From Epinephelus fuscoguttatus (lineage: Eukaryota > Chordata > Actinopteri > Perciformes > Serranidae), in contig NC_064775.1 in the NCBI RefSeq assembly GCF_011397635.1, positions 15,823,452 to 15,887,451 on the forward strand: DNA of 64,000 bases, given 5' to 3'. The position numbers and the translations under genes are program-made. Shown here one piece after another: positions 45,001 to 57,264 of the stretch (within the stretch, counting starts at the first letter, position 1; the number at the start of each line of letters is the position of its first letter). The notes beneath the pieces were generated by a model, which was given only the letters and a program-made list of their open reading frames with translations, was not told where the DNA came from and ran no database searches.

Positions 45001-48000
45001 TTTAAAAGTACAGTTTGTGGTGGAAATGCTAGGGTCTAGATACAGTGTCTGAAGGGCCCTTTCAGTTCCAAAGGTACCATACTGAAAATGTTTGGTGGAA
45101 ACGGGGCTTAAATGTTCATGATGATACGGGGTCGGTCTGTTATGCTAACATAACTGCCAAGGGTCTAAACTTTTATTTTTTTCCTATTTTTAGTATCTAA
45201 AATGTGGCAACACAATGGTTAAGATCTATAGTAGAACAGCTGTGAGCAGTGGTAGTTGCTTTCGTTCAGCATTGCAGAATTACACTAGTGTTGTTCATAA
45301 AGTTTTAAGCTAAGCTAACAGAGCTAATGTCAGCTGTTGCCCAGAAGTGCCACTCTGTCTCTCAGTCCCTCCTCTTTGTCTCACTGCCTTTGGTCACTGG
45401 GTCCTCTTTTGGCAATATAAAATCAGGTTACAGGAGGGGCATCACAGCAGTTTGACGTGCCTCATGAAGCTTTTGGTGCGTGTTCAAGTCACTTAAAACA
45501 ACAGGTGTACTTTAAAAGGCATGCATCAGGAGCTTTCAGTGCATTTAGACCTTATGAACAATGTTTAACCCTTTTCTTTGCAGTGATCTTGTCTTCATAT
45601 GGAGTAAACTTCACAGTCGGTTGAATACGTCCAAGCAAGCTCTGCTCGAGGATAGTCATCAGCTGATGCTCTCTGCCACCAATGTCAACTCAATCTTCCC
45701 ATTCATCAGAGCCATACTTCAGGAGGTGAGACACATTTGAACTGCAGTGCATTATTTTAATTTCCATACATTTGCTAAGATGTTAAGATTTGAATTGATT
45801 CAGCCTTTGTTTGTATCTCACTAGCTTGGTGAAGATGGTGTCCAGTTCTGTGTGGAGCTTTGTGCTAATGCCCTGGGGTCTTGCTTTCCCTGTGATGTCA
45901 TAACCAAGTCCCTGATCTACAAAACCATTGCTGGCCTGCTTCCCAATGACCTGGAGGTTTGCAGGGCATGTGCTCTTCTTGTCTTCTTCCTCGAACGCAC
46001 TGTTGAGACATACAAGATGGTGTACCTTCTTTACATGCATCCAGATCAGGAGTACCATGTGGAGTACAGCCCAATCCCAAATCATGTTCGCTTTGAAACC
46101 CTGCAGGTAGAGCACCTTTTTAATAAATCATGACAGAAGAGGCACTGTTTTGGACTCTTTGTCAGTTAAGATATGCATTGTTGCTTGGGTTTTTCCATAT
46201 TGAAGTACCAAAACATTTTCTTTTTCTTTTCTCTTCTCAGGTCTTGAAAAAGGACCTGTATTTTGACCCAGAGTTTTGGAATCTCATTGCTTTGCGGACC
46301 AACTGTTTGAAGCTGATGAGTGAGAAGGTGGTCAGTGCTGCCCTTGAAGAGATCATGGAGGACAAATGGATCCTGAGCTATTGCACCAAAGAACCTGTTT
46401 CCCGATCAAGCACATCAGTATGTCAGAGAGGACGTAAAGGGGTGGCAGCTAAAAAGCGGCACCTCAAAGATGACAGCCATCATAAAGAGGACACTGCATC
46501 CAAGAGACTTAAGGTGGGTCAAGGCAAAACACAACTAAATGTTGACCACACTGGAAAGAGGAAAGGCAACCAAGGGGCACAACCTTTGAAGGATGCATCA
46601 TCCAAGCCTTTGAGGCGTTCATTTTGGCAGCTAGACAGACTGCAGGACAATGGTGAACTGAGGCGCACTACTCGACTCTCAGAGAAGAACCCGCCAAAAC
46701 GGAGGATTAGAAAACCCAGGTGGCTTCTGGAAGACTCGGGAACTCTTGGAGAGAATAATGTTCTTCCAAACATCAAAAAGCATGGGTTGAGACATCAAAA
46801 GCACCATCGGTCCTCTGTCATGAAGAGGCCTCATAGTGGTGAGCTCAAGAACAATGCAAAACACAAACCTTCAATAAATTTGCATTTAATGGCAAGGGAA
46901 AACAACAGCAAGCCCCAGAAAGGATGTTCTTTGGACTCTGTTAAACCAGCTGCCTTGCCACAGGTAATTCTTGAGCTCTCCCTTCCAGACAATGAACTCA
47001 TGGGAACATTTACTGAGGACTCTTGCAGCAGACAGAGAAGTATCCCTCAAGTGCTCCTTTACAGACCTACGGTGAAGATTCCTGTCACATCACAACCTGT
47101 AAAGACTGTACATCGCAAAGAGGTGATTCTTAGAGCGCGGGATGCAACTATGCTCATACAACAGTTGCACTGTTATACTCGACGGCAAAAAGGAAAAGGT
47201 AACATGTCGAATATTCAAGGCTCAGTATCAACAATCACACGTTCCTCCGTGCAAGGAAGTCCTCCAGTAGAGCCAGAGAAAGAGTGCTGTGAAAGGCCTG
47301 CTGCTGAGATGAAAGGTGGCGTTGCCTCTCAGACACGAGCAGCAACTGAAGTCACAAGATCCCCAGTTTTAGAAAAAGTCCCTCAGGCTCGGACTACAAA
47401 AGCAGCCTCTAGAAAGACATTTTCAGGAGGAGAGCTTTCTGAAAAATCTGCTGCTGAGATGAAAGCTACCAAAGCGTCACAGAAAACAGTAGCAACTGAA
47501 GGTACAGAAACTCCAACTTTGGATAAGGTCCTGCAAGCACAGTCCATAGCTGCAGCAAGGGAGCTTTGCGAAGAGTCTGCTGTTGAGATGAAAGTCACTA
47601 TTGCATCAACAGCAGCAAAAGTGACTCAATCTCCAGGTTTAGATGAGGTCTCTAAAGCTGTTAAAGACACTTCAAAAACCACAACTTCAGCTGAGGTCAT
47701 GCAAACCGGAACTGTGGACAACAATCAGATGGTAGCTACTGATAAAACCTGTCCAGTCTCAAGTATGACCAACATTTCAAACACTGGAGCTGCTGATCCC
47801 ACAGCGTCACAGTCTCAAGATGTTCCTAGAGATGGTATGCAAGAACTGAAGTCACTACCCTCTCAGGCTGAAACTGGCAAAAATCCGGTAGCTCAGGCCA
47901 CAGCAGACATTCCAGAGGTGCTCACCACTGTCAGCAAGAACATTTCTGAGGTGGACATCACAGATGTGTCACCCAAACTCACAAAAGGAAATGTGTCTTC

Positions 48001-51000
48001 TGAAAATGACTCAGGTGGGGAAACTACTTATACACTTAAAGATCAGGACAGTATAAATGACATATCTGCTCTGACTTTAGTAACAGAAATGGTTACTGAA
48101 CTTGAACCTGAGGCACTTAGTCGAGATCAGGAAAATCACAAACAGCCAGTTCCAGAGGACGGTGCTTCTAATGAGTCAACAGCAAGAAGTGAATCTAAAG
48201 TTCCTCGCAAACGCACTACCTCCAGCTGCTCTGTAGTAGCTGATGTGCAAGGGAAGAAAGAAGCAACTCAGGATATCGATCAAGAAACACCTGAAAACAG
48301 TGAACTACCGCAATCAGAGGAATCCAAGTTGGAATACTGTTGTACCTTCTGCAACAAGGACTTTAAGGGAAGTCGCGTAGTTGCACATGCTATGTTCCAT
48401 TATCGTAAAGACGAGTGCATGTTCTGTGGGATGATCTTCAAAGATGACCTCTTGGCCATGATGCACCTGTCTGACCATATTGAGAAGCTAAAGAAGATCA
48501 AAGAGTCAACTGGTAACAGAGCTCAAGAAAAGTCAGTCTCTGGGGCCAAAGACATTTTCACACCTAAGACTTGCGCCAAAGCAAAGACCTCAACTGTGTC
48601 TTCTGGGCGCCGTTCTAGTGGGAGGCTGAAGAAATCTACTGACTCTTCCAAATCTGTAAGCCTTCCAGATTCAACACCATCTGGATCTAGAACGTTAAGA
48701 TCCAATGAAGAGCCTGTAGATAGTCAGTCTTTACATGAAAAGAGACAACATCCATCAAAGCACCTTAATAGCAAAACTCCTGTTCACAAGGTGAATGGAC
48801 ATATTGGCAAAAAGAAAGGGCTTGGCAGACCACGAAAGGACACATTTAACTCAGAAGCTAAGCAGCCTCCTTCACAGCAGATCTCTAAAGAAAGAACAAA
48901 TAATAGAGCCGAGCATTCCAGGTTGCAAAAAAACAAAGATAAAGAGATGAATTCCTCTGCAACTTCAGTGCAGGTAGATTCTTCCGCTCATCATAAAATG
49001 AAGGAGATGGAATCTCAGCGGGTCCCGAAGACAACCACAAAGCAAAGTGGGAAAGTTGCTGAGGAGAAAAATGTTGAGCCGCAAGAGAAACTCTGCTGTC
49101 CTGCAGAGGGTTGTTCGTGGTTTACAGACCTGTCAAAGAACCGTGTTGCACTCCTTTACCACGCTCTTGAAGAGCACTATGGTGAGGTCAAACCTCTAAA
49201 ACTGGCGTTCCATGTAGGAAACAACAAATGTAGTAGTTGCATGAGGGTTATGTGGAGTTTCAAACATTTTCAACACCACGTTGAAAGACACAGACTCACT
49301 CCGCGGCATCCTTGCCTTCATCAGGGGTGTTCTGCGAGGTTCAAAACTGGAATGGAAATGAGACGCCATGCCAGGAGGCACAGTCCGCTGCAGGCAGTGT
49401 GCTGCCTCCCTGGTTGTTCGCAGCTATTTATTTGTCTTTGGGCACTGAACCTTCACGAAAGAGAGCACTATGCTTCCAAATCTTCTAAACCAGATAAGTA
49501 TACAAATGAGCAAACAGGTGACAAACATGATAACACACCGGATGGGAAGAAAAGGACCGATCATAAGCCAAAAGATGCAACTGCTACCACTACTGAAAAG
49601 ACTGTGAGTGAAAAGGCTGTTCGTAAATTGAGAGAAGCTACACATAACTCATCAACAGAGAAACATGTCCAGGCTCCTCCTCCCACCACTGTCAGTGCGT
49701 CTCTGTTGAAAGAGAGAAAAGAGTCACATGTCTTGAAGAATCTCTCTAATAAGGACACATCCACACAGTCAGTCAGCCCTAATCTGAGATTAAGGCAAAC
49801 ATTACGAAAAGGAACAAATACAATGAAAAGTGACAGAGTCATCTCATCGTCATTGTTAAAACACAATATCAGAGTGCGGCATAAGTTCAAGAAAAAGCAG
49901 GTCAACGTGAACACAAAGTTTCCAAAAAGAAGAGGGCGTCCTCCCAAGTCAAAGGAAACGGTGCATGATGAAAACAAGACCACAGGTCAAAACAATCAGG
50001 CTGTTATAATAAAAACTGCTCGGCGTGGTCGCCCTCCAAAAGCAGCAGAGACATCAAATATGACAAACGCAAAACAAAAAAAGGAAAAGAGTCAGCTGGT
50101 CCAAGATGTAGTCAAAACTACGGAAACATCAATCAGTGAACCAAGGTCTAAGAAATCAATGAACAGGCAGGTGAAGAAGAATCATGTCAAACATAAGTGG
50201 ATTTCACGTGGTTCCTCTTCAGCTAAGGTGTCAGCTGACAGTTTAAATCAGTCAGTCAGCTCAACCTCAGCAGACAAAACACAGAAGGTAACAGCTGACC
50301 AAATGAAGAAACAGCATAAAGTGAAAAAACGCTCCACTCCTAAAGAAAACAGTAGTCAACCAGCTTCCTCAGACTCCAGCAAGTCAAAGAAACCCACGGT
50401 TACAGATAACGAAGCCAGCACAAAGATTGTTAAGAAAAAATGTCCTCTCAAAGAACCAGAGCCTGCCTTGAAAAAACCTGCCAAGCCGACATCTGATGTC
50501 CCACAAGTCGAGGCCAAAGCAGCTCCAGCTGTAGAAAGTTCTGCCGATGAGGGAAAAACCAAGGCAGAAGACACCAATTCAACACATAGCAGCTCGGGTA
50601 ATGCTGTGCCTGCTGTCCCCACGAACAGTTCAGATGTGATAACTGCACCACCCACCATCTCAGGAGAGAAAACACAGAAGGTAACTTCAAAGAAATTACA
50701 CATAAAAAAAGAAGGAAAGAAAGAAAAGAGTACGGCTTCTTCAGACTCAGGCAAGACAAATAAGAAGCACAAAGATATTAATAAAAAAAGGGACAAGAAA
50801 ACACTCGAGGGAGGGCGGCCATGCAAAGATCCAAGCAAACCACCTGCTTTGAAAAAGAAAGCTACGTCAAAATCTTCAGACCAACAAGTGAAGGCTAAAG
50901 CAACAGCAGTAGTAGAGGGCTCTTTTGATGTGGACGGAAAAGCAAAAGAAGGAACAGATGCAACAGTCAGCAGCTCTGGTTCCTCCACCCCTCCTGCCAC

Positions 51001-53603
51001 AGATAGTGGCTCAAATGAAACAACCTCGCAACTCACTGCCCCAGAAGAGAGCACGGAGAAAGGAATAAAAAAGGAAAAATCCAAGAAATCTCATGTCAAA
51101 AAAGACTCGGACCCCAACAAGGCAAATAAGAAGCGCAAGAATGTTCAAAAAGAAGGTGACACAAAGATTGTCAAGAAAAAATGCAAAGTTCAGCCTAAGG
51201 TGGAGAGCTCTGTAGGTGAAGACGGAAAAACTGTAGTGGAAACAAAACCAGTTAACAGCTCTGGTCACTCTCCAACAATGAACGGACAAGCAGCAAGTGA
51301 AGATGCAAAATCGACAGTGTTGATAAACACTCTTGCAGAGTATGGCAAGAAGCCATACATGCGTCCACCACCCACAGCATACCTGGATGAGAAGTACATC
51401 ACCATGCCAAAACGAAGGAAGCAGCTGTCGTTCCTCCCGTTGTTTCAGAGAAACCCGGCTCCTCAGGAGAGCTGTGTTATGACAGCTCCGCAGAGACATC
51501 GATGTGCCAACTGTTTTGCTACGTTCAACAGTGCTGAGGAGCTGCAGAGTCATCAGCAACTGCAGAAGTGCTCAAACGTCTTTGGATTCGACTCGGATGA
51601 AGAGGGTGAGTCATTGTTGGTGGAAAGTTTAGCAAGTTGAAATCTAAAGCAGATTAAAGCATATATAGATACAAGATTCATATAAAAAGTACTGAGATTT
51701 GTGTCAATATGTGCATATGAGATTATTTACAATACTAAAATTTTAGATATAAATCACTCAGTACGTTTTCATGCACAGTTAAGTCGAGATACAGTTATAG
51801 CTCAACTAGGCAATTTAATTAGACTGCTGTCCTAGTCCCAGTATACGAACATGGGAGGGGAGTCGATCTATTGACTAAGGTATGTCCGACTCCACTACGA
51901 TAGGTGGCAGTATGCCCCCTTACAGCTTGTCAGTATCGGACCTTTTTCTGGTTAAGCTATTTCGTCACAAACCAAACAGTCAACAAACAAGTTAGCTACA
52001 GTTAGCTAGTGGCAAATTGGTACCCTGGTAGACAAGTTTCACAACTGTTCACATTTGGTACGTCCAAAAATGCTCGGCCCTAGATTTAGAATTCACAATG
52101 TTGTCACTGCTTTTTTCTTCTGTTATGCATTTAATGCTATTTGACTTCCGGGTCAAAGCCTGAGGCAGACACTGTGGAGCATGGGCAGAGCACCTCGGCC
52201 AGCTTGGATGATTGACTGTATACATGCAGGAGTAATTCAACTCCCAATTGCACTTTGAGAAATAAGATTAAGTACGATTTCAGTTAGACTTACTTGTTTA
52301 CATGTATTTTGAAAGTCTGGTTTTAGTCATACTAACACAATAAATTGTTTTTCTGATTGTTAACACTAAAAAAAAAAAAATCACTTTACTAACTTTAATC
52401 AAGCCTTAATAGAGTGCCTTAGGGGTGACATTTTTTATGTAGGCCGACACAGAGGTTAGCATCGCCCTGGTTCCTGAACAAATGTTTATGATACTTACAT
52501 GTTCATCAGAAGTAAAAAACTAACATCAAGCTATAAACGAACTACACCATGGTGGCATGATGAAACATCGCCACCACAAGGCTGTAAAGCAGTGTTTGGC
52601 ATGATGATCTTCTGTAGTCTCATTTAGCCACTTGTCAGGGACTGCCTTTCTTAAGACACATAAAAGCGTCACAATTTGCGAGTGGGGTATTTACTGATGT
52701 GTTTTATGTCGAAGAACAAAACATAAAACTCTCCTCAGCTTGTGTTAACTGCAGACCTTATTTCAGGCATCTAACCAAAAACTCATTCAAATACCATATT
52801 GACTTCAAGATGAGGGAGCCAGGAGTGCTAAAATGCTGACTCATGTCCAGATTTTAGGAGTCATTCCTGGAGCACTCTCAGTCCCTCCAGGAATGTGTGG
52901 GCTTTTTAGGGGGATTTAAAATTTTTTCTTAATCTCGTGTGGGTGAGATAGTAACTTACATGTACAACATATTTACCTTGTATGCCAAAAAAAGAAAAAA
53001 ATCACCTTTAAGGACCTTAGGGGCTCTGTAGAAAATTCCAAAAATAGTTGTGTTTTATATACATGTATGATAATTTTTAATAGTTGTGAAACAAGATAAG
53101 TCATTCCTACGGGATAGAAAGTCCCAAAAGTAGTTGCTTTTTTTTTTTATAAGTCATTAAAAATCTAAGTCAAAAGATAAAATTACTACCCTAATCGTAA
53201 CCGCTCTGTTCTGAGTTTGAGATTTATACCACACTAAAGTTACCACCGAACATGCATATTTAATCTAACTCTGCTTGATTCAGCATGTGTAACAATAGAT
53301 CTGGATGCAACAGCCTCTGTTGTGATGATTTGTCTTTTCTCTGGGTGTGTTTTGCTGTTGAAAATATTGGTGTTTGTGCCGAATTTACGGTGATAGGTTG
53401 AATTTGAGTTACTGTTGCAGTTGTGACATCACCACATCCTGGAAGGGCTGCACACTGCAACACAATCTGTAGAGGATATTCTGTTAAAGTTGTGTAGTCT
53501 TTAAGTATAATACAACCCTCACCTTCTGAATGTAATTTCAAGAAAAGGAAAGTTTTACAAACTCCTTTATTCTCTCTTTTTTCCTGTTTCAGGCAGCACT
53601 TGA
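39033..53603 (+). CDS. znf654: ZNF654-like large zinc-finger protein
   Basis: Exons: 39033-39158, 41960-42105, 43236-43317, 43468-43606, 43879-44081, 44254-44390, 45584-45725, 45825-46106, 46241-51605 and 53593-53603. The joined frame gives 2,210 residues. Residues 1-450 are helical and match the shared N-terminus of the ZNF654/ZNF292/RLF family, closest to ZNF654 (YASRWQVPLPQLRIL, then SIFELLLF, FFELRVRYL, LLPNDLEV and FDPEFWN). C2H2-type fingers lie at about 1118-1166 (CTFCNKDFKGSRVVAHAMFH), 1370-1496 and 2172-2196. AT-hook-like motifs (LGRPRKD, RRGRPPK twice) lie near 1279, 1648 and 1679. Large Lys/Ser/Thr-rich segments look disordered and hold two internal repeat blocks. It is probably a nuclear DNA- or chromatin-binding protein, with no known reaction. 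If the last donor is not used, a stop at 51638-51640 gives 2,218 residues. Confidence 0.85.
41499..41848. mobile_element. hAT-like MITE in ZNF654-like intron 1
   Basis: A 350-bp non-coding element. The left end CTAGCCTCACATAGCCAGAC pairs with the right end, which reversed reads CTACTCTCACATAGCCAGAT. Six flanking bases, CATCAT, are repeated next to both ends (41492-41497 and 41849-41854). The interior shares blocks with 19058-19462 (CAGACCT near the left end, CTGTATTTCT with TTGTATTTCT, GGGTGGTGC with GGGCGGTGC), so both belong to one family. Confidence 0.65.
44682..44997 (+). mobile_element. Non-autonomous DNA element, AGTGTGTAGGATTTAG family
   Basis: Begins AAAGGTCGAGTGTGTAGGAT and continues with ATGAGCTGTTTAAATCTACA, GTCTGCCATGTTGC and CATGTTTCTACAGTAGCCCA, the consensus-like order of a very common teleost MITE. 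The right end is poorly defined, so the copy may be truncated. It lies in the 1.2-kb intron between exons 44254-44390 and 45584-45725. Confidence 0.55.
46241..51605 (+). CDS. znf654: ZNF654-like giant exon of 5.4 kb
   Basis: Starts at a TTCTCAG acceptor with VLKKDLYFDPEFWN and encodes about 1,788 residues including every zinc finger. Large zinc-finger-bearing 3' exons are typical of this gene family. The exon ends at a strong donor, GAG-G then GTGAGT, inside FDSDEEG; the acceptor at 53592/53593 would complete GST and stop. The two internal repeat blocks are within it at 47286-47675 and 50269-51300. Confidence 0.85.
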
Positions 53604-53854
53604 ACATTTCCAATTGAGTCCAAGTGAATTGACGTTTTGGATGCATGACAAACTGACCTGTGGACCTGCGTGGAGCCCCCAAACAGATCATACCTCACTG
53701 GATCAGTGCTCTCTGGATGACCTGTTCATTACTGTGGGCAACGACTGGTGCGTCTGGAGACTTGGAACTGAAGGGGTTAGCTGACATTTCAGTGCAGCAT
53801 GTGCCTGTAGCGCAAGGCCCCGGGGAGCGGCCAGAACACAAAAAATAGCCAATC

Positions 53855-53860
53855 AATAAA
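53855..53860 (+). terminator. Proximal poly(A) signal of the ZNF654-like gene
   Basis: AATAAA about 250 bp after the stop in the proposed last exon; it may be used alternatively with 54979-54984. Confidence 0.4.
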
Positions 53861-54978
53861 AGACATCTGAACTGAATCTCAGTCACTGTTAGCGGAACAG
53901 CTAGTACTGAAGTGCCTGCTCTGGAACCGCTGTGCTGTTTCCAGCTGCTTCACCTGGAATGGAGATTAAGGATTGTGGTTTAAAGACTGGACTTTTGAAA
54001 GCTGTGAAAAAAAAAAAAAAAAAACTGACGCAAGACAACAAGGCTGCTCCTGCTATCACTCGGACCCATATTTTTCACGTCACTAAGCCATATTATGCCA
54101 TTTTTTTTTTTTGCTTTTTGCACTCTTCTCACAAGATTTATCAGTTAATTTCTGCTTAAACTCTCAAAGGGATGGGGATTGTACGATGAATGAAGCATCT
54201 AAAAATCATGCTTTTTTAAAACATCCCTAGGTTACATCTAATTTTCTAAACTTTGAAAAGTTGTGAGATTGCTGTATCAGAGTCTTCTTTGGGAAAATGT
54301 TATGTATAATTCTTGTTTAAATACTAATTGTAGTTCTTCTACAGAGTTCCCTATGGGCTTGAGTAAGACTGTGCTTGTCCTCACCATCAGTATACAGTAG
54401 AGGGCAGTGTGCACCAATCTCTTCATTATGTTAACAGATTGCTTTTTTCCTCTTGCAGAACACAAGATGTTACTTGCTCGTTTTTGCAACAGACTGATTT
54501 CTACCTACAAAACTGCTCTGCTGTATTTATCACTGGACAGGCTCACATCCATCATGTTGAATTTCCTTTAGCAATAAGTACGACCTACCACAAAATGTGC
54601 CAGTATCCGCCTCATATTGTGTTGGATTCTGTCACCAGTCATGTTCTGCCTATTATAATTATGTCAGTGGAACAACTGACACTCTGGCTTATATTATATT
54701 TTCTCACTTACACATAGATTTTATCTTTTACTGAACTGTCCAAGACCATAGAAACATTGTGATTTCTCTTCTAGGCTGTCTCTTTCTTTTGGAGAGAAAG
54801 TTGTAAACAGCCACAGTTTTAAGTGTTACCGGGCGGCCGCACCAGTTTTTCATGAGCAGCAGCAGGTTATATTTATTTATGTTTTATTTTCTATCTTTTG
54901 TAAATATTTGAAGAGTTTCGATGGCTTATTATATAAGGGGGTGTTGGAGCCGGGTTTATATTTTGTTCTTGAGGTTAA

Positions 54979-54984
54979 AATAAA
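54979..54984 (+). terminator. Distal poly(A) signal of the ZNF654-like gene
   Basis: AATAAA about 1.38 kb after the stop in the proposed last exon. No other gene lies between, so it could end a long 3' untranslated region. Confidence 0.45.
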
Positions 54985-55344
54985 ACTTATTTGAAATGGC
55001 ATCTATTCTGTTCTATTCTGTTGCACCAGAGACTGGCGTGTTTTCATCAGAGGAATGAGCAATTTATTCCAGAAGTAGGAAATAAAATGTTTTAGTGCCT
55101 TGGCAACAGATAAGACGCAGTAGTGTTGGGTTGCAGAGGAGAAGAGAATATTGAATTTTGTAGACCTGATCACTCATAAAGATAAATCCTTACCTTTGCC
55201 AACCTTTAGTCTGTTACCTTAACTATACTAAAGCTAGCATCCAACATGCCAGACTACTTCAAAGGCAAAACCAGAAAGGGCAACCCAGTTGCCAAATGTG
55301 TGTAAGCCAGCACTAAAAGGTTCCACGTTTTCATGTCTGTGCCA

Positions 55345-55610
55345 GAGGTTGCCATGGCAGGAGGCATTATGTTTTGGGGTTGTCTGTCTGTCCGCCCCAT
55401 GCCGGGGAACACAATGTCTCAAAAACTCCATGAGGGAGTTTTCAGATTTGGCATAAATGTCCACTTGGACTCAGTGATGAACTAGTTGGATTTTGGTAGT
55501 CAAAAGCCGAAGTCATTGTGACCTTGTGTCTTATTTTCATGACCTTGAGTGAATATCCTCAAATTTAGCACAAACGTCCACTTGGACTCGAAAGGACTGA
55601 TTTAAATTTT
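55345..55610 (+). repeat. Dispersed repeat family C, copy 1
   Basis: Contains TCTGTCTGTCCGCCCCATG, AACACAATGTCTCAAAAACT and a GTCCACTTGGACTC word that occurs twice (near 55460 and 55580). Related sequence occurs at 60820-60995 in the same orientation. This matches a widespread unnamed teleost repeat; class unknown. Confidence 0.6.
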
Positions 55611-56584
55611 GATAACATTTTCCTGATTTGAAAAGGAGCTGAACTCATTATAGCTGGCAACATGAACACATTTTCAAGCCTTATAATGAAGTAAATCCTG
55701 TTTCTTCTGTCAGTAGAGCAGCCAAAGTGGATAATAATCCTGCTGAGACTCAGTCAGTTGTATTATTTCTTAATTTGGCACAGTTGTTGATGTTCACACG
55801 CGTTGTACTAAAACAGTCCGAGATTAATTACGTGTCAGGTAGCTGAGGATTCCTGTTGCTGATGACTGCAATAACCGCTCAGTCATTAATCACTGTAATC
55901 ATGCACTGTAATGAGCCAGTGATGCAGACAGATCAGACAGTCGAGTGATGAGGCAGTTCGGCAGGCAGACGGTCACAAGGGCCAGACAGAAAGGCGATCT
56001 CTTTGTTTTCCATTTGAGTCAATATTGTTTATTGTGGTAGACGAAGACAGAGGAAGAGAGAGAGACTGCCGGAGAAGAGGGAGAGGAAGAAACAGGAGAC
56101 CACAGGAAGAGTCAAGTTCCCATCCACAGGTGTGTGTCTTTGTGTTTCTGTGTGTCCACGTAAGAGCTGGAGGGACTTTTCATTGGTTCGTTGTTTGAAA
56201 CATGGCCAAAATGCATTTCTTATCCTCTACTTGCCAGAGTTAACATGCAATAGGTGCAGCGACACATTTTAAACTATAATTGTATTTAAGACTGTATTGA
56301 ATAGTTTGAAGTGCTGAAGCTTCATTCAATAATGATTCATTCTGTTTCAACCCATATTTCTGCACAGTTGTAGGTAAAGAATGGGCCACACTAATATTTT
56401 AAGTACTATACTTTACTCATTAAAGAAAGTACAGCAAATACGACTGAACATTTAAAGTGAGACTGCAACTTTTAAAGTAAAATAAAATGTTCTTCCTTTT
56501 ATAAATGAGAAGTGGAATTTATGGGCCATAAATGTATCATTTCTCAATTCATTCAGCCTTAGCTGGTCTATTAACAAGGTTATA

Positions 56585-57142
56585 GGGGCTAATGTTAGCA
56601 AACAAGAAACCAAGGATAATGTAGTTAATGTTAGTTAATTGAACATATAGTGGCTAATGCAAATGCTAGCAAACTTTAGATATTGGGGGGGCGGGGGGTA
56701 ATTTTATCAAATATAAGGTATGGCCATTTATGTTTGCAACTTTTCGATATGGGAGTTAATGTTACCAACTCTAAGATGTGTGAGCTAATTCTAGCAAATT
56801 TCAGAGTTAATGTTAGCAACTTTTAGATATGGTGGCCAATGTTTGCAACTTTAAGATTTGGGAGTTAATGTTTGCAAATTTTAGATATGGGAACTAATGT
56901 CTGTAAATTTTAGATAGGAGAGTTGATGCTTGCAACTTATGGGAGCTAATGTTAGCAGCTTTAAGATGTGAGAGCTAATGTTTGAAACTTTTATATATGG
57001 TGGCTAATGTTAGCAGCTTTAAGATGTGGGAGCTAATGTTAATGAATTTTAGATATAGGAGCTAAGGTTAGCAAGTTTAAGATATGGGAGTTAATGTTTG
57101 CACCTTAAGATATGGGAGCTAATATTAGCAAAGTTTAGATAA
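56585..57142. repeat. Degenerate minisatellite, about 30-bp unit
   Basis: Roughly 16 to 18 diverged units with the pattern GGGAGCTAATGTTAGCAACT followed by TTTAGATAT or TTTAAGATAT. Many units contain GCTAATGTTAGC, which is itself palindromic. Units vary by substitutions and small gaps. No open frame spans it. Confidence 0.8.
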
Positions 57143-57221
57143 CATTAAATATTGCTGTGTAACTGACATTACTGAGTCAGTTTATGGATGTTTTGGCTCT
57201 TCTGTAATTGTACTTTTCTTT

Positions 57222-57260
57222 TTTTTTTCTTTTTTTTTTTTTCTTTTTTTTTTTTTTTTT
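57222..57260. repeat. Long T-rich homopolymer tract
   Basis: About 39 bases of T interrupted by single C residues, 80 bp after the minisatellite. Confidence 0.85.
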
Positions 57261-57264
57261 GTAT

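Noticed and set aside
50356-51084. Minus-strand open frame of 242 codons
   Set aside because: It is the antisense shadow of the Lys/Ser-rich part of the ZNF654-like giant exon; its Phe/Leu/Val-rich product mirrors that bias.
53260-53691. Minus-strand open frame of 143 codons
   Set aside because: It overlaps the proposed last exon and 3' untranslated region of the ZNF654-like gene, has no recognisable domain and no splice-consistent extension.
56585-57142. CRISPR-like regular repeat
   Set aside because: Units are contiguous and diverged with no spacers, in a vertebrate genome; it is a minisatellite.
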